A stretch of DNA of 64,000 nucleotides from Linnemannia schmuckeri (taxonomy: Eukaryota; Mortierellomycota; Mortierellomycetes; Mortierellales; Mortierellaceae), in the NCBI GenBank assembly GCA_029449235.1, contig JANATG010000001.1:372001-436000 (forward strand), given 5' to 3'. This document shows, piece after piece, positions 12,302-24,149 of the stretch (positions are counted from its first letter, which is position 1; each line of letters starts with the position of its first letter). The translations under genes and the position numbers were made by a program. The notes under the pieces were generated by a model. That model searched no databases. It was not told where the DNA came from and saw only the letters and a list, made by a program, of their open reading frames with translations.

Positions 12302-13788
12302 TTATTTCTTCCCAAACATCTTGGATATAAATCCCGTTTTCTTTTTCTCACTCCCAGACCCTGATCCTGCAACGGACTGGCTTGAAGGTGTAGAGCTGTT
12401 GGAGTTGGAGTTGGTGGCTGCGGGAGCGGCGGCCTTATTGGGTGGCTTCTTTGTCCCGAATCCCTGTTTCCTCTTCTTGTAGCTAGAAGGTGCAAAAAAA
12501 AAAAAAAAAGAAAAAGAGCAGGATGTTAGTATTACAGAACAAACATAGAGTTTTGTTTTGTAATCAAGCGCAATTGTATTATGTTCCGCAGGAAATCGTT
12601 ATCCTTGGTACTGATGACATGATGGGATGACCCCGATTCTGAGAAAATTGTAAAAGTTTGTCCTGTAGCCTCCCTCCCATTCCAACGGCTTGTAAGCTAT
12701 AATCGTACCTGTCAAGGAATGCGAGCTGGACGCGATTGAGCGCACCTCTTCTGACTTTGCGAATGTATGTAATGGCATCCTATTAAGAAAGAGAATGAAA
12801 ATATTGAAAAGAAAAAAAGAGTTAATAAAATAACTTTTTTTGGTCCTTTCAGCTACATTGGATCCAATATCTCCAATTCGATTTTGATCCGCAATGCCCA
12901 GAACAGACAGCTGCTAATGACCAAAAATAAGAAATATCCATTTCGAGAAGCGAAAGGCTCTGTCTTGTGGTGCGCGCAGCATTTTTTTCATTTCTTACCA
13001 ATGGATCCATGCCTCCTTCCACAAGCGAGATAGCCACAAGGACCTAATATGACACCAGCCATCATAAAAATATGAAAATGAACAAAAAACGATTTAGCCA
13101 CAACGAACGGTGTGAAAAAATAGACGTTTCTGTGCCAAGTCTTTAAGCATAATTTCCAAAATGAGAGACTAAGACCTGTCTTCACTTTTTGTACAAAAAA
13201 AACGAAAAAAGTTACGTACAGGTGCTCTTCCGATGCCAGAGACACAGTGGACGGCAATGCAGCGATCCTTGTTGGGTGAATTAAAAAAGACCTCGTCGTT
13301 CAGGTCTAACCAGCGCGCAACGACGTCCTTTGCGGGCGCAGTTCCGTCCTGGAATTTCCTATGAGGGCGAACATGCACAATACGAATGCCAGATAGTTAG
13401 CTAAGAATGCAGATGCAGAAAGCACTAGGGTCGGGACTGATAATATCTTATTGATGGTATGAAAGGCTGTTGGGCGTTGCTGTCCTTGCCAGTTGGAGCT
13501 GCTGAAGGCAAAAAAGTAAAGAAAAAAAGGGACCCTCTCTCCAATCCTTCCATTCCTGCCGTTGTCCAAGAAAGAGTGAGCTGCTTACATGTTGTCGTGG
13601 ACAGAAATGCCAATGTCGTTGAGGGGTTTTGGGTCGTAGGGGCTGCCTTCACAAATGCGAACAAGGTCGGTGACGTTGTGTTCTTCAAGGACGGGAAGGT
13701 AGGCGGTCAAGGTTGTGTCTGATGGACAGTCGAGGATCAGGAAGTTGAGAGGTCCGACCTGGATAGGGCTGATGCTGACTCGAGGCAT
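12302..13788 (-). CDS. PRL/PTP4A-type protein tyrosine phosphatase
   Basis: Five exons (13788-13589, 13358-13220, 13043-12999, 12779-12709, 12482-12302) add up in phase to 211 residues. The fold follows animal PRL phosphatases: FLILDCPSD near residue 17, the general-acid Asp71 in KFQDG, then the HC(X5)R loop HCVSGIGRAPV with Cys105 and Arg111. VAISLVEGGMDPLDAITYIR and KVRRGALNRVQL follow. PRLs are about 173 residues and end in a CaaX prenylation box after a basic patch. Here the C-terminus is longer, Ser/Asn/Pro-rich, and ends in KMFGKK with no cysteine, so prenylation is not expected and membrane binding would rely on the basic tail. By family the targets may be phosphoproteins, phosphoinositides or CNNM-type magnesium transporters, which is untested here. 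It shares a divergent promoter with the GTPase gene to its right. Confidence 0.9.
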
Positions 13789-14640
13789 TGCGGATCAGTG
13801 GATGAGAGTTGAGTAGTTGTGTGTCTGTTTGAGTGTGTGTGCGTGTGCGTGCGAGTGTGAGTAAGTGAGGATGCAGTGGATGCAAGGTGGAATAGGAGGG
13901 AGAAAAAGAAAATAAAGAACAAAAAGGAGGGAGGAAACATTCTCAAATAAATGTGATTTCAGGCCGATTGTGTCTAACGAACACAATTTGGCGGCGTGCG
14001 TGCGTCGGTCGGGGGTGTTCATTCGCACACGAAGCTGGGTTGAACTTCAGCTGGGTTTCACGCACACGATGTCTGTGTGTAATGTGTATATGTATGTATC
14101 TATGGACACATCCAGACAATGGACACCACGAGGGAGCGAAGGAAGGAGCTAGGGACTAACGGACATCGTTACTATGGGAGCCATGATCATGTCTACTGCG
14201 CGTGCCAAGGCATGTATGTGACATGGATATGATGTCTTGTGGTTCCTTTTTTGTTTGTTTGTTTACTCGTGCTCTGATGACACTCACCTTTTGGCTGACC
14301 TGCTTGTGCGTTCTGCTTGAGTGCTTGTGTATCCTTTGAATCAGGCTGATTACCTGTCACTCAGAAAGTCCACATGAGACACAAAATTGCCACCCCGAAC
14401 AAAAGCGAGCTTGTATTCCTTTTCTCCCTTTCTCTCTCTTTCTTCTCTTTCTTCTCTTTCTTCTCTTTCTGATCACCCTCATCCATAAAAGAAAGTCCCT
14501 CGTCTCATTTAATCCTCGGTTTTCTTTTCTTCTCTTCTCTTTTTTCTCCTCTCTTCTCCTCTCTTCTTTTACTCATTCATTCCGTCATTCTACCTCATTC
14601 AGCACACTCCACTCCACACGCGCACACACAGGAAACAAGA
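13789..14640. promoter_or_regulatory. Divergent promoter region, phosphatase / GTPase
   Basis: This 852-bp spacer separates divergent starts. A GT-rich dinucleotide stretch lies near 13825-13865 and a long CT-rich tract (TTCTCTTTCTTC-type units) at about 14405-14580 precedes the GTPase ATG. No coding sequence is seen. A shared control region is inferred from geometry only. Confidence 0.45.
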
Positions 14641-16423
14641 ATGTATCAAGGACAATCGCAGGCACAGGCACAGCACCTCCACAGGACAGCAACAACAGCT
14701 GGAGCACCAGGCGGACCAGGAGGATACCAACACCGTCAACAACAGCAGTTCACAGAACAGCCTTCAATAGCCTCTGCACCATTACCACTACTCCAAGAAC
14801 AACCAAGGCACAACTACCAGCGGCAGCAGACACCAACACCAACACCAACACCAATACCGACACCACACGCACCACCACAAAAGGCTGAACACTATCCACC
14901 TCAGAGAGCAGAGCACAACTCATCTCAAATTACACAGCACTACCCTGCACAACCATACCATCATAATCAACAGCATCAACAGCAAGTACATCAGCAACAG
15001 CAACAGCAGGAACCGGCTGTTTCTCCAGTAGCTCGTGAGTTCACTATCGTCGCTCTGGGGAAAAGTGGTGAAGGTATGAACACATACGCCCATCTATTGT
15101 CACTACAGTATTATTATCCATTTTGGTGGCACCCACCCTCTACAACTATTTTCCGTCAAAGCGAGGCCAATCGAGAGAAAGCCTTCATTCAACCAACCAC
15201 CTATCGACCTGCATGGGCCATATTGCAACAAATCCCTCACACCTTCTCTTTTTCTCTAATATCTACTGCTCTACCACTCTTCCTTATAGGAAAGAGCACG
15301 TTGCTGAACTCGATCCTTGGTCGTGAAATTTTCCTTGCAAAGGCATCAGTCAGCGAAGTGACCCAGCATGTGGACAAGGCAACCAACCACTTCCTCAACA
15401 TCCCCTCCAATCCAGTCATGCACTGTATCGACACCCCTTCCTTCAACGGCAAACTTCATGACCCACACCGTGTCAACGAGCTTGGCGCTCTTCTTACTAA
15501 GGTTGCCGCTGGCGTCGATGCCTTCCTCTTCACCGTCAAGTGTACACGCTATCGGTAAGACAAGTTTTTTTTTTTTTTTTTTTTTTTTTTGATGAGTTTA
15601 TTTTTACAACTCACACCACGACGTTATTTTTATGATCTGCTCTTGAGCGAATCTACGACAATGGGGTTGCGGAGTGGCTGTAATGGGATGATATGAAGTG
15701 AATACGACAATTCGCCCTCTTCACTCTCTGGCATTGCCCACTTTCCCCCTAACCCTGCATGAATGCGATCATTTTTTTTTTTTTTTTTTTTTTTTTTTCT
15801 ATCTTGGCTATACTTGACATCATTCACTAAGCGGAGCCCTTTTTAATTTTATCATTAAAAAAAAAAATAGGTTCGATTCAACGTTCTATCATACTCTGTT
15901 GACCTACCAAAGCCTCCTCACCCCCGCCTTCTGGTCAAAACTCATCATCGTCTTCACTCACGCAACCCCGGAACTCCTTCCTCTCAACAACCCAGAATCC
16001 CGTGTCCCCCTCATGGCCTGGTCCCGAGAAATCCAAGAAAAATTCAAGCTCCCCACCGGCCCCAAAGTCGTATTCGCCATGGACTTTGCGCGTTTCCCAT
16101 ACCCTTCGGGGGGAGCACAGGATTTCTGGGAAAAGTTGATGGAACTGGATGCCAATACGGAACCCTACTGTCATAAACCGTTCCTTGAGAGCTTTGGGAA
16201 TGGGATTGCGGTGGAGGGGTATGTGCAGAGGATTAAAGGGCATTTGGCAGTGTTTGAGCCTAGATTTTTTGAGAACCAGGCTGAGGGACAGTATCAGGAG
16301 CATAAGCAGTCTTTATTGAAGAAGCGTGGGACGGAGAGTGCGGGAGGTAGTCGAGGAGGAGGGTGGAGGTTTGGGTTGTTTCGAAAGACTACTCATGCCA
16401 CTGCTCGTCCGGGCATGATTTGA
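14641..16423 (+). CDS. AIG1/GIMAP-type GTPase with Gln-rich N-terminal region
   Basis: Three exons (14641-15073, 15290-15554, 15871-16423) join in phase to 416 residues. Residues 1-130 are Gln/Pro/His-rich low complexity with a PT repeat. The G domain follows: P-loop GKSGEGKS at 140-147, G3-like IDTPSFNG from about 191, an AIG1-like conserved stretch DAFLFTVKCTRYRFDSTF, and VFTHATPELLP in the G4 position. The first intron splits the P-loop after GEG. AIG1/GIMAP GTPases of plants and animals assemble on membranes and are linked to immunity and cell survival; fungal members are little studied. G4 shows THAT rather than the usual (T/N)KxD, as in other AIG1-type proteins that carry TH at this site. 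The C-terminus is basic. Both introns are atypical, the second holding T26 and T27 runs. Confidence 0.85.
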
Positions 16424-16825
16424 TTTGTTCTTAAGTTCGTGTGTTTTTTGCACGTCTCGGGTAAATTTTTATTAGAGATTAGAGGAACAAAACAACAAAA
16501 TCATAGACAAAGCAACATTCTTCTTCCTTACGTCGGTTGACTTGCCATTCACCTTGTACAATACATACTATCAAACAAAATAATCCAATGCGGACAAAAT
16601 TATTCGTGCGACGAGTTTATTACCAGCCTCGTGTAGAGGAAAACTGTCAAGCAATACATATGATGTTTTTTAATGAAAACGGAGCTTTTGTTATAGAGAA
16701 ATAAAAAATGCGTGTGTTGAATAAGAAAGGAAGATTTAAACGAAGGATGGGGATGATACTCTACAATAGGAAAGAAGAGGAGTGTGCTAGGGAAGGGAAG
16801 GGGTCGTACTAATAACTGGGGGTCG

Positions 16826-16862
<37 letters not shown>
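16424..16862. other. Spacer between convergent genes with T36 run
   Basis: 3' region shared by the GTPase gene (+) and the Kre9-like gene (-). A T36 run (16829-16864) abuts the stop codon of the minus-strand gene. No gene is seen. Confidence 0.6.
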
Positions 16863-16867
<5 letters not shown>

Positions 16868-18076
16868 GGAGCGAGGACTCGTAGAAGGCGGCCTCTCCAT
16901 CATCAGCGCCATGTCTCTGCTGCTGCCTCTGCTGCTGATGGTACTTCTGTTGCTGCTGCTGCTGCTGCTGCTGGGTAGGACGAGCACCCGACCGAGAAGG
17001 TTGGGAGGGATGTCCATTACCTCCATTACTAGAAGGAACAGCAGCGGGCGCGATACGGGGCGAGGGGGCTCCAAAGACTGCCTGCTCCACATGGACAGGA
17101 GGAGGTTGCTTCAACTGCTGAGCCTGAGGAGGTGGAACATGCTGCTGCTGAGTGAATTGTTGACGTTGTGGAGATGTTGGTGCTGGGGCCTGGTAGGGCT
17201 GGTAGGACTTATTGTCGACAGCGGCGAGAACGTCATCGAAGAAGTTGTCGCTCTGCGATGTAGAGGTGGGAGGAGGAGGGGCCACAAATCCGCGAGAGGG
17301 CGATCCGGTATGGACGGGGCTCTGTTGAGACTGGTATTGGCTAGAGGGGGCGTTGTAAGTCTGGGTAGGGGAACGGATAGGCGAGAGGGCAGAGCCAGCA
17401 GCAGCTGTACGTTGGGCCGGGGTAGGGCTTGAGGTGTTGATCATAGCGGGGCGAGAGTGAGCAGAGGAGGGGCTAGGGACTTCGGTTTCCATAAGGCGCA
17501 ACTTGATATCCTCCTCCTCGGCGTCCTCGTATTCGTAGTCTTCGTCTTCCTCGTCTTCGTCGTCGCCACTGTGGTACATCTGATGCTGTTGAGGTTTTTG
17601 TTGCTGCTGCTGCTGCTGTTGGGCAGGGTCGGTGGTAGTGCCAGGAACGACAATAGGGCCTGAAGGTGGGACGCCAGTGAACTTGACAGACTTCTTGCGC
17701 TCAATCGTAGCACCTCCAGCGGTGGCAGGAGCTGCCTCCTTACTCTGCTGCTGAGCCTGAGTCTGAGTAGCGACGGCGGCAGGGACAGCAGGAACGGGTG
17801 TTCTTCTGTCATCATCGGATCCAGACTCGTCATCTTCATCATCGCCAGGGGTATGGGCATAGGCTCCAAAGATGGTGTCACGGTAACCGTTGTAGACGGG
17901 GACACCATCATCATCCACCTCAGTCTTGTCGTCGTACAGTGTAGGGTTGAAGGGATGGGCTCCTGGTGCGGGGGCAGACGTGGTGGTGACAGTCGCCTGA
18001 GGAGGAGGAACGGCCTGGTGTTGGACCTGAAGAGGTTGAACTGGCGAAAGGGGCTGCTGTTGTTGTTGTTGCTGCT

Positions 18077-18107
<31 letters not shown>

Positions 18108-19822
18108 TTGCTTCTGCTGTTGTTGACGCTGCAGGGCACGCTGCTGCTGTTCATACTGGTGCTGCTGAACATCCAGAGGCTGCATCTCAATAGCACGGAT
18201 CATGGGGCTCTGGCTGCGAGGAGGGCTCATGGCATGGTTGTTCTGGTTTGCCAGCTGGCGATGGGCCATCAAGGGCGAGTTCGAGCCACCATGGTGAGCA
18301 TGTGCTGCTGCAATACCTCCAGCCGCTGCTGCCATCAACTCACGATCCTGGAAGGGGTTACCCTGTTGTTGCTGTTGGAGAGGAGAACCAGGCATGTTCT
18401 GACGAGGACCATTGCTATTCAAGGACCTAGATGAAGACGAGTGGTGCAGAGGACCACCGCCGCCGTGCATCATGGCATTTGAATTGTTGCGCTGAACAGG
18501 TCCATTGCTGCCTCCATAGTTGTTACCTCCTTGCATCATACGGGCTTGCTGGTTGGGATCATAGGCCGACTCGAGTTCTGATTCAAACGAGTCGCGGCTG
18601 CTCTGCTGGAAGGGACTCTGGCCTCTCTGTTGCTGCATTCCAGGATGGCCGTTGGGCATGCCGTAAGGAGGCTGCTGCTGACGAGGAGGAGGCCCCTGGT
18701 TGAGCTGAGGAGGCATGTAAGGCTGATGCTGGTCGCGAGGGGACAGAGATCGAGCCTGTCCAGGAGACTTGGGTCCACCTCCCATCATCATCGAATCCTC
18801 AGGACCACCCTCAAAGGGATTCCTGCCATTGTTGTTGTTGCTATTAGGACCACCGGGGTTCCCGAGGTGTTGCATCTGGTGTTGAGATCGAGGACTTCCG
18901 AGTTCGTTGCTGTGGTTGCGCTGGAAATCGTTTGAATGACGACCAGGGCCGCCCAAAGGGATAGGAACCATTCCATCATGTCCGTGTCCATGTCCGTGTC
19001 CGGGAGGTCCAGAAGGAGGAGGTCCAGATCGCGCAATAGGACTATTACCACCTTGAGGCTCATGAATACTTTCCTTGGTATCATCCAAACGAGTATGCTG
19101 GTTACGTTCACGGACGAGACGGCGATGTCTAAAGAAGAAGATGGCAACAATGAACAGGAAGAAGGCAACAACTCCTCCAATGATCCCGCCCAAGACTCCA
19201 CTCGAAAGTCCTCCTCCTTCCTCCTTGTTCTCTCCACCAGCACCAGGGGTGCCTGTTGTGGACGGGAGAGTGACAGAAGTCTCGGTTGAAGTAGGGACCC
19301 GAGTTGTTGTTGTGAGAGGGACAACGGCACCCGAAATGTTGAACTGTCCTGTGTCGGTGCCCTCCAGTCCGTCGTTTCCGTTATAGTCGCAGTGGTAGCT
19401 ATGCTGTTTGGTCCATGAAGAAGTAAATATCGCACGTTAACAACAACGGAGAGACCCAACCGAAAACTTCTTCAGCATCTTGAGTTATTCACTTTTCAAC
19501 GTACCAGTCCACCAGTCGCGTTAGCAGGAACGTTAACACGGACGGTCAAGAGCTGCTGAGAAACATTAGCCCGGATAAGATACGTCTGTCCTGTCAAGGC
19601 ACGGAGCACCAAGTTAAAGGGCGCAGTGTTGACGGGTGTTCCCACAGGTGGGGCCGCAATAGTGGTCCAGTTGAGGGTCATGGGGTTGCCAGGATTGACG
19701 TTGGGTAATTGGGTTTTGATAAACCTGATGTTGGCTGAGGCGGTGTTGGTCCAAGAGAGGGCCGACATGGTCGCCAACATGGCCATTGTGGTCAGCTGCA
19801 TATTTGAGGGGAAGAAGTGCAT
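16863..19822 (-). CDS. Kre9/Knh-domain single-pass membrane protein with long Gln-rich cytoplasmic tail
   Basis: Two exons (19822-19505, 19403-16863; 101-bp intron, phase 0) give 952 residues. A signal peptide ends at about TASA (residue 30). Residues 31-130 match the Ser/Thr-rich Kre9/Knh-type extracellular domain, with VNPGNPMTLNWTT, the FNLVLRAL strand and VRVNVPAN. A Thr/Ser-rich stalk follows, then one transmembrane helix at about 177-197 (GGIIGGVVAFFLFIVAIFFF) and a basic stop-transfer (RHRRLVRERN). The remaining ~750 residues are cytoplasmic and low complexity: poly-Gln (runs of 10-20), Pro, Ser, and acidic blocks. Kre9/Knh proteins work in cell-wall beta-1,6-glucan assembly; this domain architecture suggests a wall-facing receptor or sensor instead, which is inference. 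An inner ATG at 19801 is an alternative start. The stop codon runs directly into a long A tract on the sense strand. Confidence 0.82.
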
Positions 19823-20345
19823 CGTGTGTGTGTGCTATTTGCATGTACACGGGATAGTGTCTAGATTGTCACTCCGTTCTTTCTAGGGCGGTCTGTTAGG
19901 ATAAAGATGGGAGTAGAGAAGGGTTAAAGTGAGGATCTAGGTATCCTTGTAACACACATACTTGCCCTATTGTTCCTCTTTCTTCACACTCAAAAGGACG
20001 CTTTTTGCCTTTTTATTTTTTGTTTGCTCTGAGCTCTCAACAGAACAACTCCAACGGAAAATTGCAGCCATCAAGAGAGAGAAGGGTGAGTGAAGAAGTT
20101 GAGAAAAGGATATGAGCATCGCTAGGAGAACAATGGCATAAACATCAAACGAACAAAGAGAGGGCGAGAGCGCACCATAGCAACAGTGTATATACATGCT
20201 GTGGTCGACCATCATTTCTTCCCATAAGTGGGACAAAATGAAATCGATGGAAAAGAAATACAACCAGAACGAGACATTCATTCGTTCTCTGTTCACTTTC
20301 ATACTCTCACTCTCTGTCACCAGCTTCTCCCTTCGATTAGTTCTC

Positions 20346-20382
<37 letters not shown>

Positions 20383-23300
20383 CAGGAACAGGGACATTCC
20401 TTTTTCCCTATCTATTACTCGTCCTGACAGATGAAATAATATTGTAAGAGGGGGCAGGCAGGGGTGTATGCATGAGCGTGTGTAAGCAAATTAATCACCC
20501 CTGTGCCCTTCTCATTGTTCGATACAACTTATTTTCTGTCCTCCCTTTCATATATTATCCCAACTTTTGTCTCGAAGGGTCCAAAACCAGTTTGACAGTC
20601 TGACTCTCTCCTTTCCCCTTTGCCTCATCATAAGACCCAGATGCCAGAACTGGAGCATTTCTGATAATGAGAGTGTGTACCCATGATTGAAAGGTTTTGT
20701 TGGATTTAGAGCATTGTGTGGTTTGGTGAATGGGCGCTGGTGCAAAAAATCCGTGGTGGTTTGTTGTTGTTATTGTTGTTGTCTATCCGTCGTTGAGGGG
20801 ATATTCTGAGCACACAACGTCTTTCTCCCTTGCTGTCTTTTTTTTTTTTTTTTTTTTTTTTTTTTGAATTTTCGACTCGAGATTAACGTTGGTTATTGGC
20901 GTTGCTGTTGTTGTCCATCACCGTCATTGCTCTTGCTCTTGTCCCCTCATCTTCCATTCCCTCTCCCTCCTCCTCGTTCCCTCGTGTCAACTTTGTTCCT
21001 GCACCGAGAGAGAGTGAGTGAAGGCAAACAGTCCAAAATAAATGAAAAAAAAATTCGCTCTTTTTTTTCCCGCTAGTGCTAATTGTCCTTATTGTTGTTG
21101 CTTGTGGATGCCTTGAGGGTGGTGGTGATAGTGAGTGGAGGAGCGGAAGGGATACCTTAGGCTGTTTAGTGTGCCCCTTGTTTGGTGTGTCGTTGCAAGT
21201 AAGAGGGGGGTGTAGTGTTGTCGAAGAGATAGAGGAAGAGATAAATTGCTTGCTGGGTAGCCCTGAATTCAACTGAGGGAAGAGTGAAGGGGAAAAGAGA
21301 GCAGGGAGGGCGAGTGGTGGAGGATGTAAATGAGGGTGTGCAGTTGATGCTTGTGAAGGAGTGTGTTGCTGGAAGAAGAGGAGGAGAAGAAGAGAATCCG
21401 AACAAAAATGGTAATAGGGTGTGTCCAGGAAGGAAGGGAAGGGGGAATGAGGAGTGAAGAGAAAAGGGAAAAGGGGAAAGAGACGAAGAAGGAAGAAGAG
21501 AAAAGAAAAGAAAGAAAGAAGAAAAAAAAAGATGAGCGATGGAGTGTATGAGAGGATAAACCTTCAAGGTTTCTATCTCGTTGTCATACAAAAGTTGTGT
21601 AAAATGAATCCTTAGGGAGAACCTTACTTTTCCCTCCCTCTCTTTCGATCGTCTCCATCAGAGGCCATCTGTCTGTTCGAATCCCATGCCTTCCTTGTGT
21701 ATGGTGTATGTGTATGTGAGCAAGCGGTTCATCTTCCCACTCGCTCTCTTTGCTCCTAAAGAAAAAAAAAAAAGCCCGTCGTAAGCACCGTGTAGTCTCT
21801 GGCCGACCTGAATGGGGGTTTTAGTGCGTTGGAGTCTCTCTAAAATAGCCGCCTTTGTGTGCAATATTACTAGCCTCGTTTAGCGTGAGTGCTTGTTTCG
21901 AATTCAAGGAAGATCCATAAAAAAGGAAGAAAAAAAAACATGCTTGCGATTCTAGGTTATGAGGAGGGGTGAGAGGAGGGGCATGGAATACAGCACAATC
22001 AACATATCGCTCATCTTCCCTTGCACCGTGGCTAAATGCCAGGACGAGCGCCAGTTCATTTTGACACTGTCTGCAACCCCCCTGGGGCGTATGCCTAATA
22101 AAACAGATATTTATTTCATTTTTTGGGGTACCCACAGCAGAACAAGCCAAGGCTGTCGTTGTCCTGTTTTCTTTTTCCAAAGTCTGTGCGACCAGTGAAG
22201 GGAGAAATATTTCATTCATAGTGCTGGGCGTACAATCAAAATCAATGGTTGTACCATTTTCATATCTTCTGTTATTTTGGTGGGCGTCGAGTAAAAATGA
22301 AAACAGGGACAGATACTCTTCACGCCATACTATTGTCTGTATTTTTTTTCCCCTCTTCTTTGTTGCCTTCTGAGTGTCAACAATTGCGCTCAATTCTTGT
22401 TACATACCTCCATCATTATCTATCCGCCGGTTGCTATTTACTACATTCCTCTCTCTTTCTTTCTCATACTGTTCGTAGATTTTTGTGCGAGCCAAGCAGA
22501 ACAAGAGAACACAGGCCTACAAAATAAAGCTCAAAAGAGCTGACGACATAGATGAGAGGAGAGACGCACACATGAGCTTAACAGCGAGCAACAGAGAACA
22601 AAGAAAGACGTCAGAGGTGGAGGAGTCCATTAGAACAAGTGAGTATGGAGGGTGTGGACAATAAAAAGAGAGCTTTTCCGGGTCTCCCGGGATGGACTGA
22701 TGCCAGGGGTGAGGAGAGTATGCAGCACCTTTATGGATGAGACTCTTTCTCCCTCTGTGGATCAGGAGTAAATTGAAATTTTGTGGTGTGCGCCCCCGAT
22801 CTGATTTGCTGTGATTCATTTTTATTAAACCCTGATGCTATTTCTGATTTGTCCACTGCTCAAAAAAGGGATACGTGACATGGGTTAAAAAAAGACAAGG
22901 GTAAGGATAATGAAGGAGAAAGGGGACATCTGAATTCTCTTGGGCCGCTGGACAACCACCATAATGCACCATGATTTGCTCACTTATAGATGGCAATGGT
23001 ACTTCGCCGTCTGCACGCCATGCTCGCAAAAAATCAAATATTGTAGGACGATGACGAGTGGTTTCCTTATCCACTTCAGTCAGGGGCAATAAAAGAATTA
23101 TATACAGCATACAATATTCTCAAAACCCCTTACGCAAAAACATTCACAAGGGACAAGGCATGCTGATCGTTGCCCTACTTCTCCGTCTCTCGACCGAACT
23201 TCCAGGAAGATCAACAGCTTAAGGGATGCGCATCTGACGCGTATTATAAGATCTCTTGGCTAGAAGATGACAATCCCTAATTTTTTTTAATAAAAAATGG

Positions 23301-23659
23301 ATGCAGCTTCGGGTGTGAGACGTCGGATATGAATAACGAAGGGTTTCAGACATGCACCCTAGTTTTGGTGCTATCTAGGGTATTCACTCGGCCGCATTTT
23401 TCGATCAAAAACGATTGATCAGTTGAATGATCGGTTTCCGTCTGTTATTCCTTGTTACCACATTCCGTCTAACATTGCTAACTCTCTCGTCTCCTTTACT
23501 TTGTTATAGTTCTCCTTTGCTTTTCTTTCTTTTCTCTTCTGTACTTTTTTTGTTTCCTTTTATGTACGCTCTTTGGGTCCGCCTTTGATTATTTAAGAAT
23601 CTTTCTCCTCCTCCTTTTCCATTCCTCACAGCATATCCGTCCCTTTTCTCAAGAGAACA

Positions 23660-23705
<46 letters not shown>

Positions 23706-24149
23706 TTCTGACTATTGTATGAGATTTTTAATTCTCTACATAAACAAAAATCGACCTTCTGATCCATGTATCAGCGACACAAATTATGTTTTGATCAAAC
23801 TCGACACGTACCAACCTGGTCACTTTGAAAGGCAAATTTAGCTCAGGCAAAGTCGCGTCTTCTTCACCAAAGCTGCCCACCTATTCTTTCTTATATCACT
23901 AAACCTTCCGCAAGGACTAACGCTGGGTCAGCCTTGCATGAAACCATCACAGAACTGCTTGCCATTTACTTGTGCACCATACAAGAAATGGGCATTTTTT
24001 TTCTTCTTTCTTGCCAATGATGAGGCAGTGCCAATGTATGTGCACACACAGATCAGAGAACGTGCTGCTTGTACCATGGTATAGAGTCACTGCCACATAC
24101 TTTCCTATGTGTTTATTTTTTTTTCCCCCAAACAAAGACTGCATTTCTT
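19823..24149. other. Gene-poor spacer
   Basis: I found no convincing gene in these 4.3 kb. There are T runs at 20348-20382 (35), 20838-20865 (28) and 23662-23702 (41), a purine-rich block at 21270-21545, and one weakly protein-like frame at 22838-23110 that is listed separately. A minus-strand 190-codon frame (21821-22393) has no motif, contains poly-Phe, and is judged chance. Confidence 0.5.
22838..23110 (-). other. Weakly protein-like open frame, unrecognised
   Basis: This 90-codon frame contains about 55 residues of mixed composition (from EVDKETTRHRPTIFDF through QIMVHYGGCPAAQEN) that looks more protein-like than the surrounding shadows. The C-terminal third is hydrophobic. No family is recognised and no splice partner was found. 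It could be a decayed exon or mobile-element remnant, or chance. Confidence 0.2.

Noticed and set aside
16911..18434. Leu-rich plus-strand frames opposite the Kre9-like gene
   Set aside because: They are the antisense of poly-Gln codons (CAG read as CTG) in the real minus-strand gene.
21670..21695. GTTCGAATCC, a tRNA B-box-like sequence
   Set aside because: No matching A box, anticodon arm or acceptor stem could be folded around it.
21821..22393. 190-codon minus-strand frame
   Set aside because: Long, but contains a poly-Phe block, lacks any recognisable motif, and lies in a spacer with weak coding character.
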